Shown: positions 1 through 6,433, counted from the stretch's first letter. The stretch: 8,140 nt of DNA from CAYYJM01 sp964471755 (GCA_964471755.1 CAYYJM010000276.1:1-8140), one strand, 5' to 3'. Translations and numbers: made by a program. The notes: generated from the letters alone by a model not told the origin.

Positions 1-1187
1 CCGCTCGCCGAGACATCTTGCAGCACCTGCTCGAGGATGCTGGCACCTTCTTCCATTTCGACCGCACTGAGGTTGATCGCCGGCAGCAACCGGAGGACCG
101 ACCCCTGAGTGCAGTTGATCAGCAGACGCCGTTTCATGCACGCCTCGACGATCGCGGTGCCGTCCACGGAGAGTTGCAGACCGATCATGCCGCCACAGGT
201 CCTCACCTCCTGGAGAATGGGGCAACGAGCCTTCAGGGCGGTGAAGCGTTCCTGGAAGTATCGGCCAATCACCCCGGCATTGACGAGCAGGCCGTCGGCC
301 TCGATGGTGGCGATGGCAGCGAGGCCGGCGACGCAGGCGATCGGATTGCCGCCGAACGTGGCCGCGTGCGTCCCGGGCCGGAGCTTCTCGGCGACGGCGG
401 GCCGCGCGATCATCGCGCCAGCGGCGATGCCACCAGCGAGCGACTTGGCCAGCGTCATGATGTCGGGAGCGACGTTCCAGTGCTGGGCCGCGAACCACTT
501 GCCCGTGCGGCCCCTGCCGGCCTGGACCTCGTCGAAGATCAGCAGCAGCCCCTGACGATCGCACAGCGCCCGCAGCCCTTCGAGGTAGCCCGCCGGAGGC
601 AGATTGATGCCGCCCTCGCCCTGGATCGGCTCGACCAGGATGGCGCACGTCTCGGCATCGACGGCCGCCGTCGCCGCGCTCAGATCGCCGAAGGGGACGT
701 GAACGAAACCGGGCAGCAGAGGGCCGACGCCGGCGTGGTACTTCGGCTGACCGGTCGCCGACAGGGCTCCCATCGTCCGACCGTGGAAGCTCTTCAGAGT
801 CGAGATGATCTTGTAGCGACCAGTGGTGGCGTTGAGCCGGGCCAGCTCGCGGGCGGCCTCGTTGGCCTCGGTGCCGCTGTTGCAGAAGANNNNNNNNNNG
901 CCCCAGCCGGTCCGCTCGCTCAGGGCCTCGGCGAAGGCCCCCTGAGACTCGACGTACCAGGTGTTCGGCACGTGGATGAGCCGTGCGACCTGGTCCTGGA
1001 CGGCCTTGACGATGCGCGGCGGACAGTGACCCAGCAGGCTGCAACCCCAGCCGGGAAACAGGTCCAGATAGCTGGTGCCGTTGTCGTCCCAGACGCGCGA
1101 GCCCTCGCCGCGAACGAGGCAAACGGAGTAGCGCGTGTAGTTTCCGATGACGTACTTCTGGAACCGTTCGAGGGTGGCGGGGTTCAT
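1..1187 (-). CDS. argD: Acetylornithine aminotransferase, C-terminus cut by window edge, 10-N gap inside
   Basis: Class III PLP-dependent aminotransferase that converts N-acetylglutamate semialdehyde to N-acetylornithine (glutamate as donor) in cytoplasmic arginine synthesis. ATG at 1187 is preceded by a strong AGGAGG, which fixes the start. Visible motifs: CNSGTEANE (about residues 102-110, PLP phosphate site), FDEVQAGRGRTG with the PLP-ring Asp at 219, and LAKSLAGG with the Schiff-base Lys248. The Asp-Lys spacing of 29 residues matches E. coli ArgD as I recall it. About 395 codons are present, close to full family length, so probably only a few C-terminal residues are missing. The 10 N at 890-899 fall before the CNSG motif, and reading continues in frame with about four residues unknown. 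The gene lies 44 bp downstream of argB on the same strand, an evident operon. Succinylornithine or 4-aminobutyrate aminotransferase are the paralogue alternatives, but the argB neighbour argues for ArgD. Confidence 0.95.
   Translation of the reverse strand, partial: MNPATLERFQKYVIGNYTRYSVCLVRGEGSRVWDDNGTSYLDLFPGWGCSLLGHCPPRIVKAVQDQVARLIHVPNTWYVESQGAFAEALSERTGWGXXXXFCNSGTEANEAARELARLNATTGRYKIISTLKSFHGRTMGALSATGQPKYHAGVGPLLPGFVHVPFGDLSAATAAVDAETCAILVEPIQGEGGINLPPAGYLEGLRALCDRQGLLLIFDEVQAGRGRTGKWFAAQHWNVAPDIMTLAKSLAGGIAAGAMIARPAVAEKLRPGTHAATFGGNPIACVAGLAAIATIEADGLLVNAGVIGRYFQERFTALKARCPILQEVRTCGGMIGLQLSVDGTAIVEACMKRRLLINCTQGSVLRLLPAINLSAVEMEEGASILEQVLQDVSAS
890..899. other. Assembly gap (10 N) inside argD
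   Basis: Ten unknown bases. The argD frame is the same on both sides, and the implied missing length of about four residues before the CNSG motif fits the family, so 10 bases is plausible as a true size here. Confidence 0.95.
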
Positions 1188-1202
1188 GTGCGGGCCTCCT
1201 TC

Positions 1203-1232
1203 GTCATTGACAGGTGATTCGTGATCAATGAC
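1203..1232. repeat. 8-bp inverted repeat between argB and argD
   Basis: GTCATTGA at 1203-1210 and TCAATGAC at 1225-1232 are perfect reverse complements with a 14-nt loop. The element starts in the argB stop codon and ends 15 nt before the argD start. It could form a small hairpin in the argBD transcript, for example affecting relative expression, but a stem this short can arise by chance. Confidence 0.35.
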
Positions 1233-2110
1233 TACGAACGCAGGATGATCTCGGTGCCGACGCCAGTGTCCGTGAAGATCTCCAGCAGCAGGGCGTGCGA
1301 GGCGCGGCCATCGATCATGTGCGTCTTGCGAACGCCGGCACGCAGACCTTCCAGGCAGGCCTCGACCTTGGGGATCATGCCGTCGCTGATCAGGCCGCGA
1401 GCGATGAGTTCCTCGCAGGCCCGGGCGTCGAGGCTGCGCTGGAGCGTCTCGGGCCGCTGACGATCCAGGAGGATGCCGGGCGTGTCGGTCAGGAAGATCA
1501 ACTTCTCGGCGCGAAGGGTGCCGGCGACGCCCGCGGCGGCGGTGTCGCCGTTGATGTTGAGCCAGGCCCCGCTTTCGGTCTGAGCCAGGCAGGGAATCAC
1601 GGGGATGAAGCCGGCCTGGGCCAACCGTGTCAGCAGCCAGCCCTCGACGCGCGTGACGACGCCGACATGGCCGAGATCGATCGGCTGGCCCTGTGGCCCG
1701 CGCAGGGAGAATTTCTCACCGAAGAGGGCCTGATGCGGCTCGGAATGGACCGCGAACGCCTGGCCACCCAGGGCGCGAATCTGGCTCACCAGGGCGGCCG
1801 ACTCCCGCTGGAGCGTGCGGACGACGATCTCCAGGGTGGCGTCGTCAGTCACGCGCCGGCCCTCGATCTTTCGCGGTTGCAGACCGGCGGCGGCCATGGC
1901 CCGGTCGATCGCCTTGCCACCGCCATGCACGAGAATGGGCCGCAGTCCGAGAGCTGCCAGCGCGACGATGTCCTGCAACGTGGTGCGCAGGGCGGCCGGC
2001 TCCTCCATCGCACTACCGCCCAGCTTGATCACGGTTAACTGGTCGCGGAAATGACGGACATACTGGAGGGCCTCGATCAGGACTTCGGCCTTCTGAGCGG
2101 CGGCGTGCAT
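1232..2110 (-). CDS. argB: Acetylglutamate kinase
   Basis: Amino-acid-kinase-family enzyme that phosphorylates N-acetylglutamate with ATP, the second and usually regulated step of arginine synthesis. The 292-residue product is full length. Motifs in order: VIKLGGS (27-33, nucleotide-site Lys29), HGGGK (62-66), RRVTD (85-89, where GLRVTD is usual), LNINGD (184-189), LTDTPGIL (207-214) and SDGMIPKV (242-249, Lys248). About 26 residues precede the first strand and read like the N-terminal helix (LIEALQYVRHF) that marks hexameric, arginine-inhibited kinases such as those of Thermotoga and Pseudomonas; feedback inhibition by arginine is therefore inferred. The ATG at 2110 has only a GGAG set 13 nt upstream, a long spacing, but no better start exists before the kinase core. 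It is the first gene of the argBD unit, and a good promoter lies about 60 bp upstream. Confidence 0.96.
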   Translation of the reverse strand: MHAAAQKAEVLIEALQYVRHFRDQLTVIKLGGSAMEEPAALRTTLQDIVALAALGLRPILVHGGGKAIDRAMAAAGLQPRKIEGRRVTDDATLEIVVRTLQRESAALVSQIRALGGQAFAVHSEPHQALFGEKFSLRGPQGQPIDLGHVGVVTRVEGWLLTRLAQAGFIPVIPCLAQTESGAWLNINGDTAAAGVAGTLRAEKLIFLTDTPGILLDRQRPETLQRSLDARACEELIARGLISDGMIPKVEACLEGLRAGVRKTHMIDGRASHALLLEIFTDTGVGTEIILRS

Positions 2111-2167
2111 TCTCGAATAGCGTCTCCCCCGCGGACGTGGTCGCCCGTGGCCTCGGGTAAAAAATCC

Positions 2168-2195
2168 ATTGTAGACGGGTCCTCCGACCCGTCAA
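2168..2195 (-). promoter_or_regulatory. Predicted sigma70-type promoter of argBD
   Basis: Read on the minus strand, TTGACG (2195-2190, 5/6 to consensus) and TACAAT (2173-2168, 5/6) are separated by 16 bp. Transcription would start near 2161, giving a leader of about 50 nt before argB. No other pair this good is seen upstream of argB. A perfect inverted repeat fills the spacer. Confidence 0.6.
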
Positions 2196-2196
2196 C
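2171..2196. repeat. Inverted repeat inside the argB promoter spacer
   Basis: GACGGGT (2174-2180) and ACCCGTC (2187-2193) are perfect reverse complements around a CCTCCG loop. The pairing extends by GT/AC beyond an A-A mismatch, giving 9 of 10 pairs. The repeat spans the spacer and half of the -35 box of the argB promoter, so it could be an operator. It could also be a dispersed palindrome that happens to supply the promoter. It does not resemble the AT-rich ArgR box. Confidence 0.6.
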
Positions 2197-2217
2197 GGCC
2201 TGATTGCGGATTTGTAC

Positions 2218-2246
2218 TTCTACCTGGCCGCCCGGATGATTATGAT
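2218..2246 (+). promoter_or_regulatory. Weak candidate promoter for the 2295 gene
   Basis: TATGAT at 2241-2246 is a reasonable -10 box. The only -35 at the right distance (17 bp) is TTCTAC at 2218-2223, a poor match. The start would be near 2253, just before a leader hairpin. This call rests mainly on the -10 box and on the need for a promoter diverging from argB. Confidence 0.25.
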
Positions 2247-2254
2247 GTGCCCAG

Positions 2255-2272
2255 GGACACGGGCGCGTGTCC
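2255..2272 (+). promoter_or_regulatory. Leader hairpin before the small secreted-protein gene
   Basis: GGACACG (2255-2261) and CGTGTCC (2266-2272) form a perfect 7-bp stem with a GGCG tetraloop, 8 nt before the AAGGAGG ribosome binding site. It is well placed to protect the mRNA 5' end or tune ribosome access. No terminator U-tract follows. Confidence 0.5.
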
Positions 2273-2294
2273 TCACCCATAAGGAGGCAGGAAG

Positions 2295-2639
2295 ATGAAG
2301 TTCACGTTCGGACTCGTTCTCACCGTGGCCCTGGCGGCTCTGGTGGGCTTCGGCGTGCAGGCCGAGGACAAGAAGGGCGATGCCAAGCCGGTCACCCTGA
2401 AGGGCACGATCACCTGCAGCAAGTGCGACCTCGGCGAAACCAAGGTCTGCGGCAACGTCATCCAGGTCAAGGAAGGTGGCAAGACGACCACCTACTACTT
2501 CGTCGACAAGGGTGCCAAGGAGAAGTACCACGGTAAGGTCTGCCGTTCTCCGGCCGAGGGTAGCGTCACGGGTGTGGTTAGCACCAAGGACAAGAAGCAC
2601 TACATCACGCCGGGCAAGGACGGCGTCAAGTTCAACTAA
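2295..2639 (+). CDS. Small exported Cys-rich protein (DUF6370-like)
   Basis: A 114-residue protein with a clear Sec signal peptide: MK, then a hydrophobic run over about residues 5-21 and a VQA cleavage site before Glu24. The mature part of about 91 residues is Lys- and Thr-rich. It holds four cysteines: Cys41 and Cys44 (TCSKC, a CxxC pair), Cys52, and Cys83, plus His79 and His102. This layout suggests disulfides or metal binding outside the cytoplasm. From memory it resembles small planctomycete proteins annotated as DUF6370; no biochemical role is known to me. The start is set by AAGGAGG seven bases upstream. It is read divergently from argB and lies 79 bp upstream of ispH on the same strand, so cotranscription with ispH is possible, though the two functions are not obviously linked. 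Confidence 0.85.
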   Translation: MKFTFGLVLTVALAALVGFGVQAEDKKGDAKPVTLKGTITCSKCDLGETKVCGNVIQVKEGGKTTTYYFVDKGAKEKYHGKVCRSPAEGSVTGVVSTKDKKHYITPGKDGVKFN

Positions 2640-2661
2640 GCCAGGCCACGGGTAACCTGGC
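2640..2661 (+). terminator. Possible weak hairpin after the small secreted-protein gene
   Basis: GCCAGG (2640-2645) directly after the stop codon pairs with CCTGGC (2656-2661) across a 10-nt loop. GGCCACGGG also recurs as a direct repeat at 2644-2652 and 2659-2667. No U-tract follows, so termination is doubtful and read-through into ispH is likely. Confidence 0.2.
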
Positions 2662-2718
2662 CACGGGCTCGGACGCCATCTTCCCTCGCGAGTTGGCAGG
2701 CGCTGAAGGAGTCGCTTC

Positions 2719-3657
2719 ATGAAGATCATCCTGGCCAACCCGCGAGGCTTCTGTGCGGGGGTCAACATGGCCATCGAGAGCCTGCAACGGGCCCTCGACC
2801 TGTTCGGCACCCCGCTCTACGTCTACCACGAAATCGTACACAATCGACCCGTTGTCGAACGCTTCCGCGGTCAGGGCGTCGTGTTCGTCGATGCCATCGA
2901 GGAGATTCCCTCCGGAGCCACGGTCCTGTACAGCGCCCACGGCGTCGCCCCGGCCATCCGCAAGGCGTCCGCCGAGCGAAACTTGCGGGCGATCGACGCG
3001 ACCTGTCCACTGGTGACCAAGGTTCACAACGAGGCGATCCGCTTCGCCCAGCAGGGCTATCAGATCCTGCTGATCGGCCACGCCGACCATGACGAGGTGG
3101 TTGGCACCATGGGCGAGGCCCCGCTGGCCATCCGCCTGGTGCAGGACGTGGCCGAGGCCGAGGCCCTCGATCTGCCGGCCGAGGCGAAGGTCGCCTACCT
3201 GACCCAGACGACACTCAGCATCGAGGATGCCGAGGCGATCATCACGGTATTGAAGCGCCGCTTCCCGCAGATCGCCGGGCCATCGAAGTCGGACATCTGC
3301 TACGCGACGACCAACCGCCAGGAGGCCGTTCGGGAGCTGGTGCCCGAGGCTGACGTCGTGATCGTGCTGGGCAGCCAGAACAGCAGCAACAGCAATCGCC
3401 TGGCGGAACTCGCCCGTATGCAGGGCAAGTCGGCCTACCTGATCGACCGGGCCAGCGAACTCCGGCCGGAGTGGTTCGCGTCGGAGATGACCGTCCTGGT
3501 CACGGCCGGGGCGAGCGCACCGGAGGAGAACGTGCAGGAGGTGCTGGCCTGGCTGGGCGACCGCTTCGGGGCGGGCGTCGAGAACCGGGTGGTCCGCGAA
3601 GAACACGTGTCGTTCCCGCTGCCGCGCGAGCTGCGCTCGCTGCCGATGGCACCCTGA
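2719..3657 (+). CDS. ispH: 4-hydroxy-3-methylbut-2-enyl diphosphate reductase (LytB)
   Basis: [4Fe-4S] enzyme for the last step of the MEP pathway, reducing HMBPP to isopentenyl and dimethylallyl diphosphate. The 312-residue length equals the usual bacterial size. All hallmark residues are visible: cluster ligands Cys12 (PRGFCAG), Cys96 (ATCP) and Cys194 (ICYATTNRQ); substrate residues His41 (HEIVHN), His74 (SAHG), His124 and Glu126 (HADHDEV); the QTTLS turn (163-167); SSN at 222-224; and Ser266 (GASAP). These line up with the E. coli enzyme with an offset of at most about 3. AAGGAG lies seven bases before the ATG. No convincing promoter of its own is seen in the 79-bp upstream gap. Seventeen bases after its stop codon begins the first double-palindrome element, a likely 3' end. 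Confidence 0.97.
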   Translation: MKIILANPRGFCAGVNMAIESLQRALDLFGTPLYVYHEIVHNRPVVERFRGQGVVFVDAIEEIPSGATVLYSAHGVAPAIRKASAERNLRAIDATCPLVTKVHNEAIRFAQQGYQILLIGHADHDEVVGTMGEAPLAIRLVQDVAEAEALDLPAEAKVAYLTQTTLSIEDAEAIITVLKRRFPQIAGPSKSDICYATTNRQEAVRELVPEADVVIVLGSQNSSNSNRLAELARMQGKSAYLIDRASELRPEWFASEMTVLVTAGASAPEENVQEVLAWLGDRFGAGVENRVVREEHVSFPLPRELRSLPMAP

Positions 3658-3673
3658 TGTTTGTTGCCGAGTT

Positions 3674-3742
3674 TCATTTAGCCGCCGGCTTGCCGGCGGT
3701 CCTGGACACGAAAACCCCGCCGGCAAGCCGGCGGCTAAATGA
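3674..3742. repeat. Double-palindrome element, copy 1
   Basis: Two perfect 26-bp inverted arms (3674-3699 and 3717-3742) flank a 17-nt spacer that ends in CGAAAACC. Each arm is itself a hairpin: CCGCCGG, a CTTG loop (CAAG in the right arm), then CCGGCGG. The element can therefore fold as one long stem or as two short ones. Its outer ends read CATTTAG and CTAAATG. It lies between ispH and the next gene on the same strand, ending six bases before that gene's ATG. It probably serves as an mRNA 3' end or a REP-like repeat; there is no U-tract. Its TGA at 3740-3742 closes the next gene's frame upstream. Confidence 0.92.
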
Positions 3743-3748
3743 GCGGCC

Positions 3749-4828
3749 ATGCCACCCACTCTCGACCATCTGCCGCGTCTTCCTCGCCGACGTGACTGGC
3801 GCATCGGTTGCCTCGGAGCGGGCTTCATCATGCGCGACTGTCACCTGGTTGCGTACCGGAACGCCGGCTTCAATCCGGTGGCGATCGCCTCGCGCGATCC
3901 CGGCCGGGCTGAAGAGGTCGGCCGACTGCATGGCCTGACCACCTGTCACGCCAGCATCGACGACCTGTTGCGCGATCCGACCATCGAGGTTCTCGATGTC
4001 GCCGTCCCGCCGGACGCGCAACCGGACCTGCTGCGCCGGGCGGTCGAACTCGGCGCGGGCCGACTGCGTGGCATCCTGGCCCAGAAGCCTCTGGCGATGT
4101 CGCTGCGCGAGGCCCGAGAACTGTCCGAGATATGTCAGCGAGCCGGGATCGTCCTCGCCGTCAACCAGAACATGCGCTACGATCAGTCGATCCGGGCGAT
4201 GAAGTCGCTTCTGCGTCAGGGGACGCTCGGCGAGCCGGTCCTGGCGACGATCGAGATGCGGGCCATCCCACACTGGATGCCGTGGAGCCAGCGACTGCCA
4301 TCGCTGGCGACGTTCGTCATGAGCATCCACCACCTCGACACGTTCCGCTACTGGTTCGGGACGCCGACGCGCGTCCTGGCCAGCACCCGGCCCGATCCGC
4401 GAACGACCTTCCCGCACAGCGACGGCATCAACCTGTACATCCTGGAGTACGAGAGCGGCCTGCGTGCGACGAGCTGGGACGACGTCTGGGCCGGCCCCTG
4501 TCGCGAGGGCAGCGGCGCGGACATCGGCATCCGCTGGCGTGTCGAGGGAACCGAGGGCCTGGCTCGCGGCACCATCGGCTGGCCGGGCTATCCCGATCGG
4601 GTGCCGAGTACGCTCGACTGGACCGACCGGACCACGGGCGTCTGGCACCAGCCGCGCTGGACCGAGGTCTGGTTTCCCGATGCGTTCGTCGGCACGATGG
4701 CGCAGCTCCTCTGTGCCCTGGAAGACGGAACGGAACCGGAGATCAGCGGAGCGGACAACGTCGAGACGATCGCGCTGTGCGAGGCGGTCTTCACGGCCGC
4801 GCGGGAGCATCGCGTGGTGTCCATTTAG
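3749..4828 (+). CDS. Gfo/Idh/MocA-family NAD(P)-dependent oxidoreductase
   Basis: A 359-residue protein with the two-domain layout of this family. The N-terminal Rossmann fold starts at IGCLGAGFIM (19-28) and includes SRDPGRAEE (48-56). AQKPLAMS (111-118) stands where EKPLA is usual, followed by VNQNMRY (138-144). The C-terminal sheet domain contains MSIHHLD (191-197), whose His is the likely catalytic one. Such enzymes oxidise or reduce sugars, inositols and related polyols; the substrate cannot be read from sequence. A TGA at 3740-3742 in the same frame bounds the start, so ATG 3749 is the first possible one. No Shine-Dalgarno sequence is seen: the six bases before the ATG are GCGGCC and beyond them lies the repeat. 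The final Ile and the stop codon TAG are supplied by the next repeat copy. Thus the gene is enclosed by near-identical repeats on both sides. Confidence 0.9.
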   Translation: MPPTLDHLPRLPRRRDWRIGCLGAGFIMRDCHLVAYRNAGFNPVAIASRDPGRAEEVGRLHGLTTCHASIDDLLRDPTIEVLDVAVPPDAQPDLLRRAVELGAGRLRGILAQKPLAMSLREARELSEICQRAGIVLAVNQNMRYDQSIRAMKSLLRQGTLGEPVLATIEMRAIPHWMPWSQRLPSLATFVMSIHHLDTFRYWFGTPTRVLASTRPDPRTTFPHSDGINLYILEYESGLRATSWDDVWAGPCREGSGADIGIRWRVEGTEGLARGTIGWPGYPDRVPSTLDWTDRTTGVWHQPRWTEVWFPDAFVGTMAQLLCALEDGTEPEISGADNVETIALCEAVFTAAREHRVVSI

Positions 4829-4887
4829 CCGCCGGCTTGCCGGCGGTCTTCATCGTGAAAACCCGCCGGCAAGCCGGCGGCTAAATG
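4822..4887. repeat. Double-palindrome element, copy 2, between convergent genes
   Basis: Perfect 25-bp inverted arms at 4822-4846 and 4863-4887 flank a 16-nt spacer ending in GTGAAAAC. The sequence matches copy 1 in both arms. The left arm contains the oxidoreductase stop codon (TAG 4826-4828), and the right arm ends one base before the stop codon of the opposing mtdB gene. It fills the whole 59-bp convergent gap. Placement and symmetry suit a bidirectional 3' end, although no U-tract is present on either strand. Confidence 0.92.
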
Positions 4888-5763
4888 TCAGAACGCCCCG
4901 GCGATCGCGTAGACCTCGTGGATGTCGAGAATCTGGTCGTTGCGCTCGAAGAGCTTCGTGACGGCGGCCTTGTGCGTCTTCATCTTGACGCTGCCGACGC
5001 CGAGGGCACCGTAGCAGATCACGCCGTCCTTCTCGACGCCGGCCTCCATCGGCTCGACGCCCTCGATGCCCAGCGGCGGAGTCGCGTTCAGGTCGATGGC
5101 CACCTTCAGATCGGTCAGCCCCTCCCGTGCCGCCAGCGGCAGCAGCTGAATGCCGGCCGCACCAGCGCCGATGACGAGTTGTCGGCCCGTCAGAGCCTGG
5201 CGCAGATCGTTGACGTCGCCGGTGGCGATCGCCTCGATCTGGGCGTTGGGAAAGCGGACGCTGACCTGCTTGACCGCCGCCCTGGCCCGATCGAAGGCGC
5301 GCGAGGCGATCGCGACCTTTGCGCCGTGGGCCAGGAGCAGGGCCGCCGCACGCTGGCCGACCGGCCCGGTGCCGCCCAGCACCAGAGCGCTGACCTGGCT
5401 CAGGTCAAGATGGCGGGCGGCGGCGCGGACCGCGGCGGACGCCGTCGTGTTCGAGCCGTTCGGGTCCAGCAGCACCGACACCGTCAGGCCATACTGTGGC
5501 AGCAGCGCCTGCTTGACCGCGGCGAGCAGTTGCTCACCGGCGGCGACATCGCTGCCGCCGATGAAGATAGCCGTGTAACGCAGGTGCTTCGGACCGCGTG
5601 TGAAGATGGCTCCGTGGACGAGGTTGCGAACGTGGACCGGCTCGACGTTGCCATAGCTGAAGACCACGTCGGCTCCCGCGTCGATGGCGACGACACGATC
5701 GAAGACGCTGGGTTGCGCGTCGGTGTCGAGCTGGATCAGGATCTTGCGGCGTTCGTCGGACAT
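4888..5763 (-). CDS. mtdB: NAD(P)-dependent methylene-tetrahydromethanopterin dehydrogenase
   Basis: Oxidises methylene-H4MPT to methenyl-H4MPT, the step after formaldehyde activation. From ATG 5763 the product has 291 residues, matching MtdA/MtdB (about 288-297). The N-terminal pterin-binding domain shows FDRVVAIDAGAD (21-32), AIFTRGP (52-58), IFIGG (66-70) and DPNGSNTTASA (100-110). The dinucleotide fold has LVLGGTGPVGQRAA (127-140) and ASRAFDRA (153-160), then AIDLNATPPLGIEG (222-235) and GALGVGSVK (252-260). An AGGA eight bases upstream selects 5763 over the longer frame reaching 5835, whose extra residues would be encoded by a palindrome. It lies 96 bp downstream of fae, so an operon is likely. 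MtdA (also active with tetrahydrofolate) is the alternative; the fae neighbour favours H4MPT. Confidence 0.9.
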   Translation of the reverse strand: MSDERRKILIQLDTDAQPSVFDRVVAIDAGADVVFSYGNVEPVHVRNLVHGAIFTRGPKHLRYTAIFIGGSDVAAGEQLLAAVKQALLPQYGLTVSVLLDPNGSNTTASAAVRAAARHLDLSQVSALVLGGTGPVGQRAAALLLAHGAKVAIASRAFDRARAAVKQVSVRFPNAQIEAIATGDVNDLRQALTGRQLVIGAGAAGIQLLPLAAREGLTDLKVAIDLNATPPLGIEGVEPMEAGVEKDGVICYGALGVGSVKMKTHKAAVTKLFERNDQILDIHEVYAIAGAF

Positions 5764-5802
5764 GAGGTTCGTCCTGAAGTGTCCGGGCGAATGAGGAGCG
5801 TG

Positions 5803-5839
5803 CAGGGTGGGCTCTTGCCTGACGGCGCGGCCCACCCTG
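5803..5839. repeat. 10-bp inverted repeat between fae and mtdB
   Basis: CAGGGTGGGC (5803-5812) and GCCCACCCTG (5830-5839) are perfect reverse complements with a 17-nt loop. It is a strong potential hairpin in the fae-mtdB transcript, 20 bases after the fae stop. It could stabilise the fae message or partly terminate before mtdB. Its sequence is unrelated to the double-palindrome family. Confidence 0.75.
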
Positions 5840-5859
5840 TCTGTTCGGACCGAGTCCGC

Positions 5860-6416
5860 TTACTTCCCGTAAATCGGATGCGCCACCGTGTCCTTCTTGG
5901 CGTTGATCTCGGCGACCTTGGGCTCGTTCTTCATGGCCCGTTCGATGGCGAGTTTGGTGGCCTCGTAGTTGTACTGGTAGATCTTGTCGTTGTCCTTGGC
6001 GGCGTGGTGGATGAAGACGCCGACGACCATGACCAGATTGNNNNNNNNNNGTTCTTGGTGGGGGGGTGACTGAGGTCGCCGCCGATTCCCTCCACGTCGC
6101 TGGCCCGGTCGGGGGCGAGGCGGCGGGCGGCGGCGGCGTCGGCGACGGCCTTGGCGACGGCCTTCTGCGCGGGGCCGAACATCTGGGCGGCCTGACCCAT
6201 TCCCTTGATCGTCACCTTCGTCACCATCACCGCGGCCGGCTTGCAGAGCAGGTTCGGCGTCACCACCGCCAGCAGATTGTTGTGCCCGGCCGACTGGTTC
6301 GCCAGCGCGTTGGCGAACGCGAAGCCCACGGGGCCATCCTTCGAGCCGATCAGCAGGTCGATGTGGGCGATCTCGTTGCCGTCGCCCGCCAGGGCCTCAC
6401 CGATGAACATGGACAT
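5860..6416 (-). CDS. fae: Formaldehyde-activating enzyme, interrupted by a 10-N gap
   Basis: Condenses formaldehyde with tetrahydromethanopterin to methylene-H4MPT in the cytoplasm, the entry to H4MPT-linked formaldehyde oxidation. Before the gap: GEALAGDGNEIAHIDL (6-21, catalytic His18), LLAVVTPNLLCKP (48-60), KVTI (67-70) and AAQMFGPAQ (76-84). After the gap a second frame gives VMVVGVFIHHAA, YQYNYEATKLAI and VAHPIYGK before TAA at 5862-5860. The two frames differ by one base if the gap is 10 nt, so the gap size is wrong or an indel is present. The total of about 185 residues exceeds the usual ~170: residues 109-122 before the gap match nothing I expect. ATG 6416 is chosen because AAGGAG lies eight bases upstream; ATG 6410 is a second option. 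First gene of the unit with mtdB. Confidence 0.93.
6041..6050. other. Assembly gap (10 N) inside fae
   Basis: Ten unknown bases. The Fae reading frame shifts by one base across it, so the real size is probably not 10, or there is a base error nearby. A run of seven G at 6060-6066 is a suspect site. Confidence 0.95.
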
Positions 6417-6433
6417 GGAATCTGCTCCTTGCG

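Noticed and set aside
18..2038. Plus-strand frames over 18-1217 and 1295-2038
   Set aside because: Antisense shadows of argD and argB, which carry complete family motifs.
2174..2193. Rho-independent terminator reading toward argB
   Set aside because: The stem is followed by a T-run only after a further eight or so bases, and the same bases make a better promoter.
2632..4810. Long minus-strand frames at 2632-3831 and 3674-4810
   Set aside because: They lie antisense to ispH and the oxidoreductase, whose motifs are unambiguous; the antisense products are Arg/Asp/Gly-rich without family features.
3674..4887. Classic insertion sequence or composite transposon
   Set aside because: No transposase is present and no target-site duplication is visible beside either repeat copy; only the repeat-bracketed arrangement remains as an observation.
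5764..5835. N-terminal extension of mtdB to an upstream ATG at 5835
   Set aside because: It would translate the palindrome at 5803-5839. ATG 5763 has a good ribosome binding site and gives the family length.
4885..6069. 394-codon plus-strand frame
   Set aside because: Antisense to mtdB and the end of fae, runs through the N gap, and has no recognisable motif.
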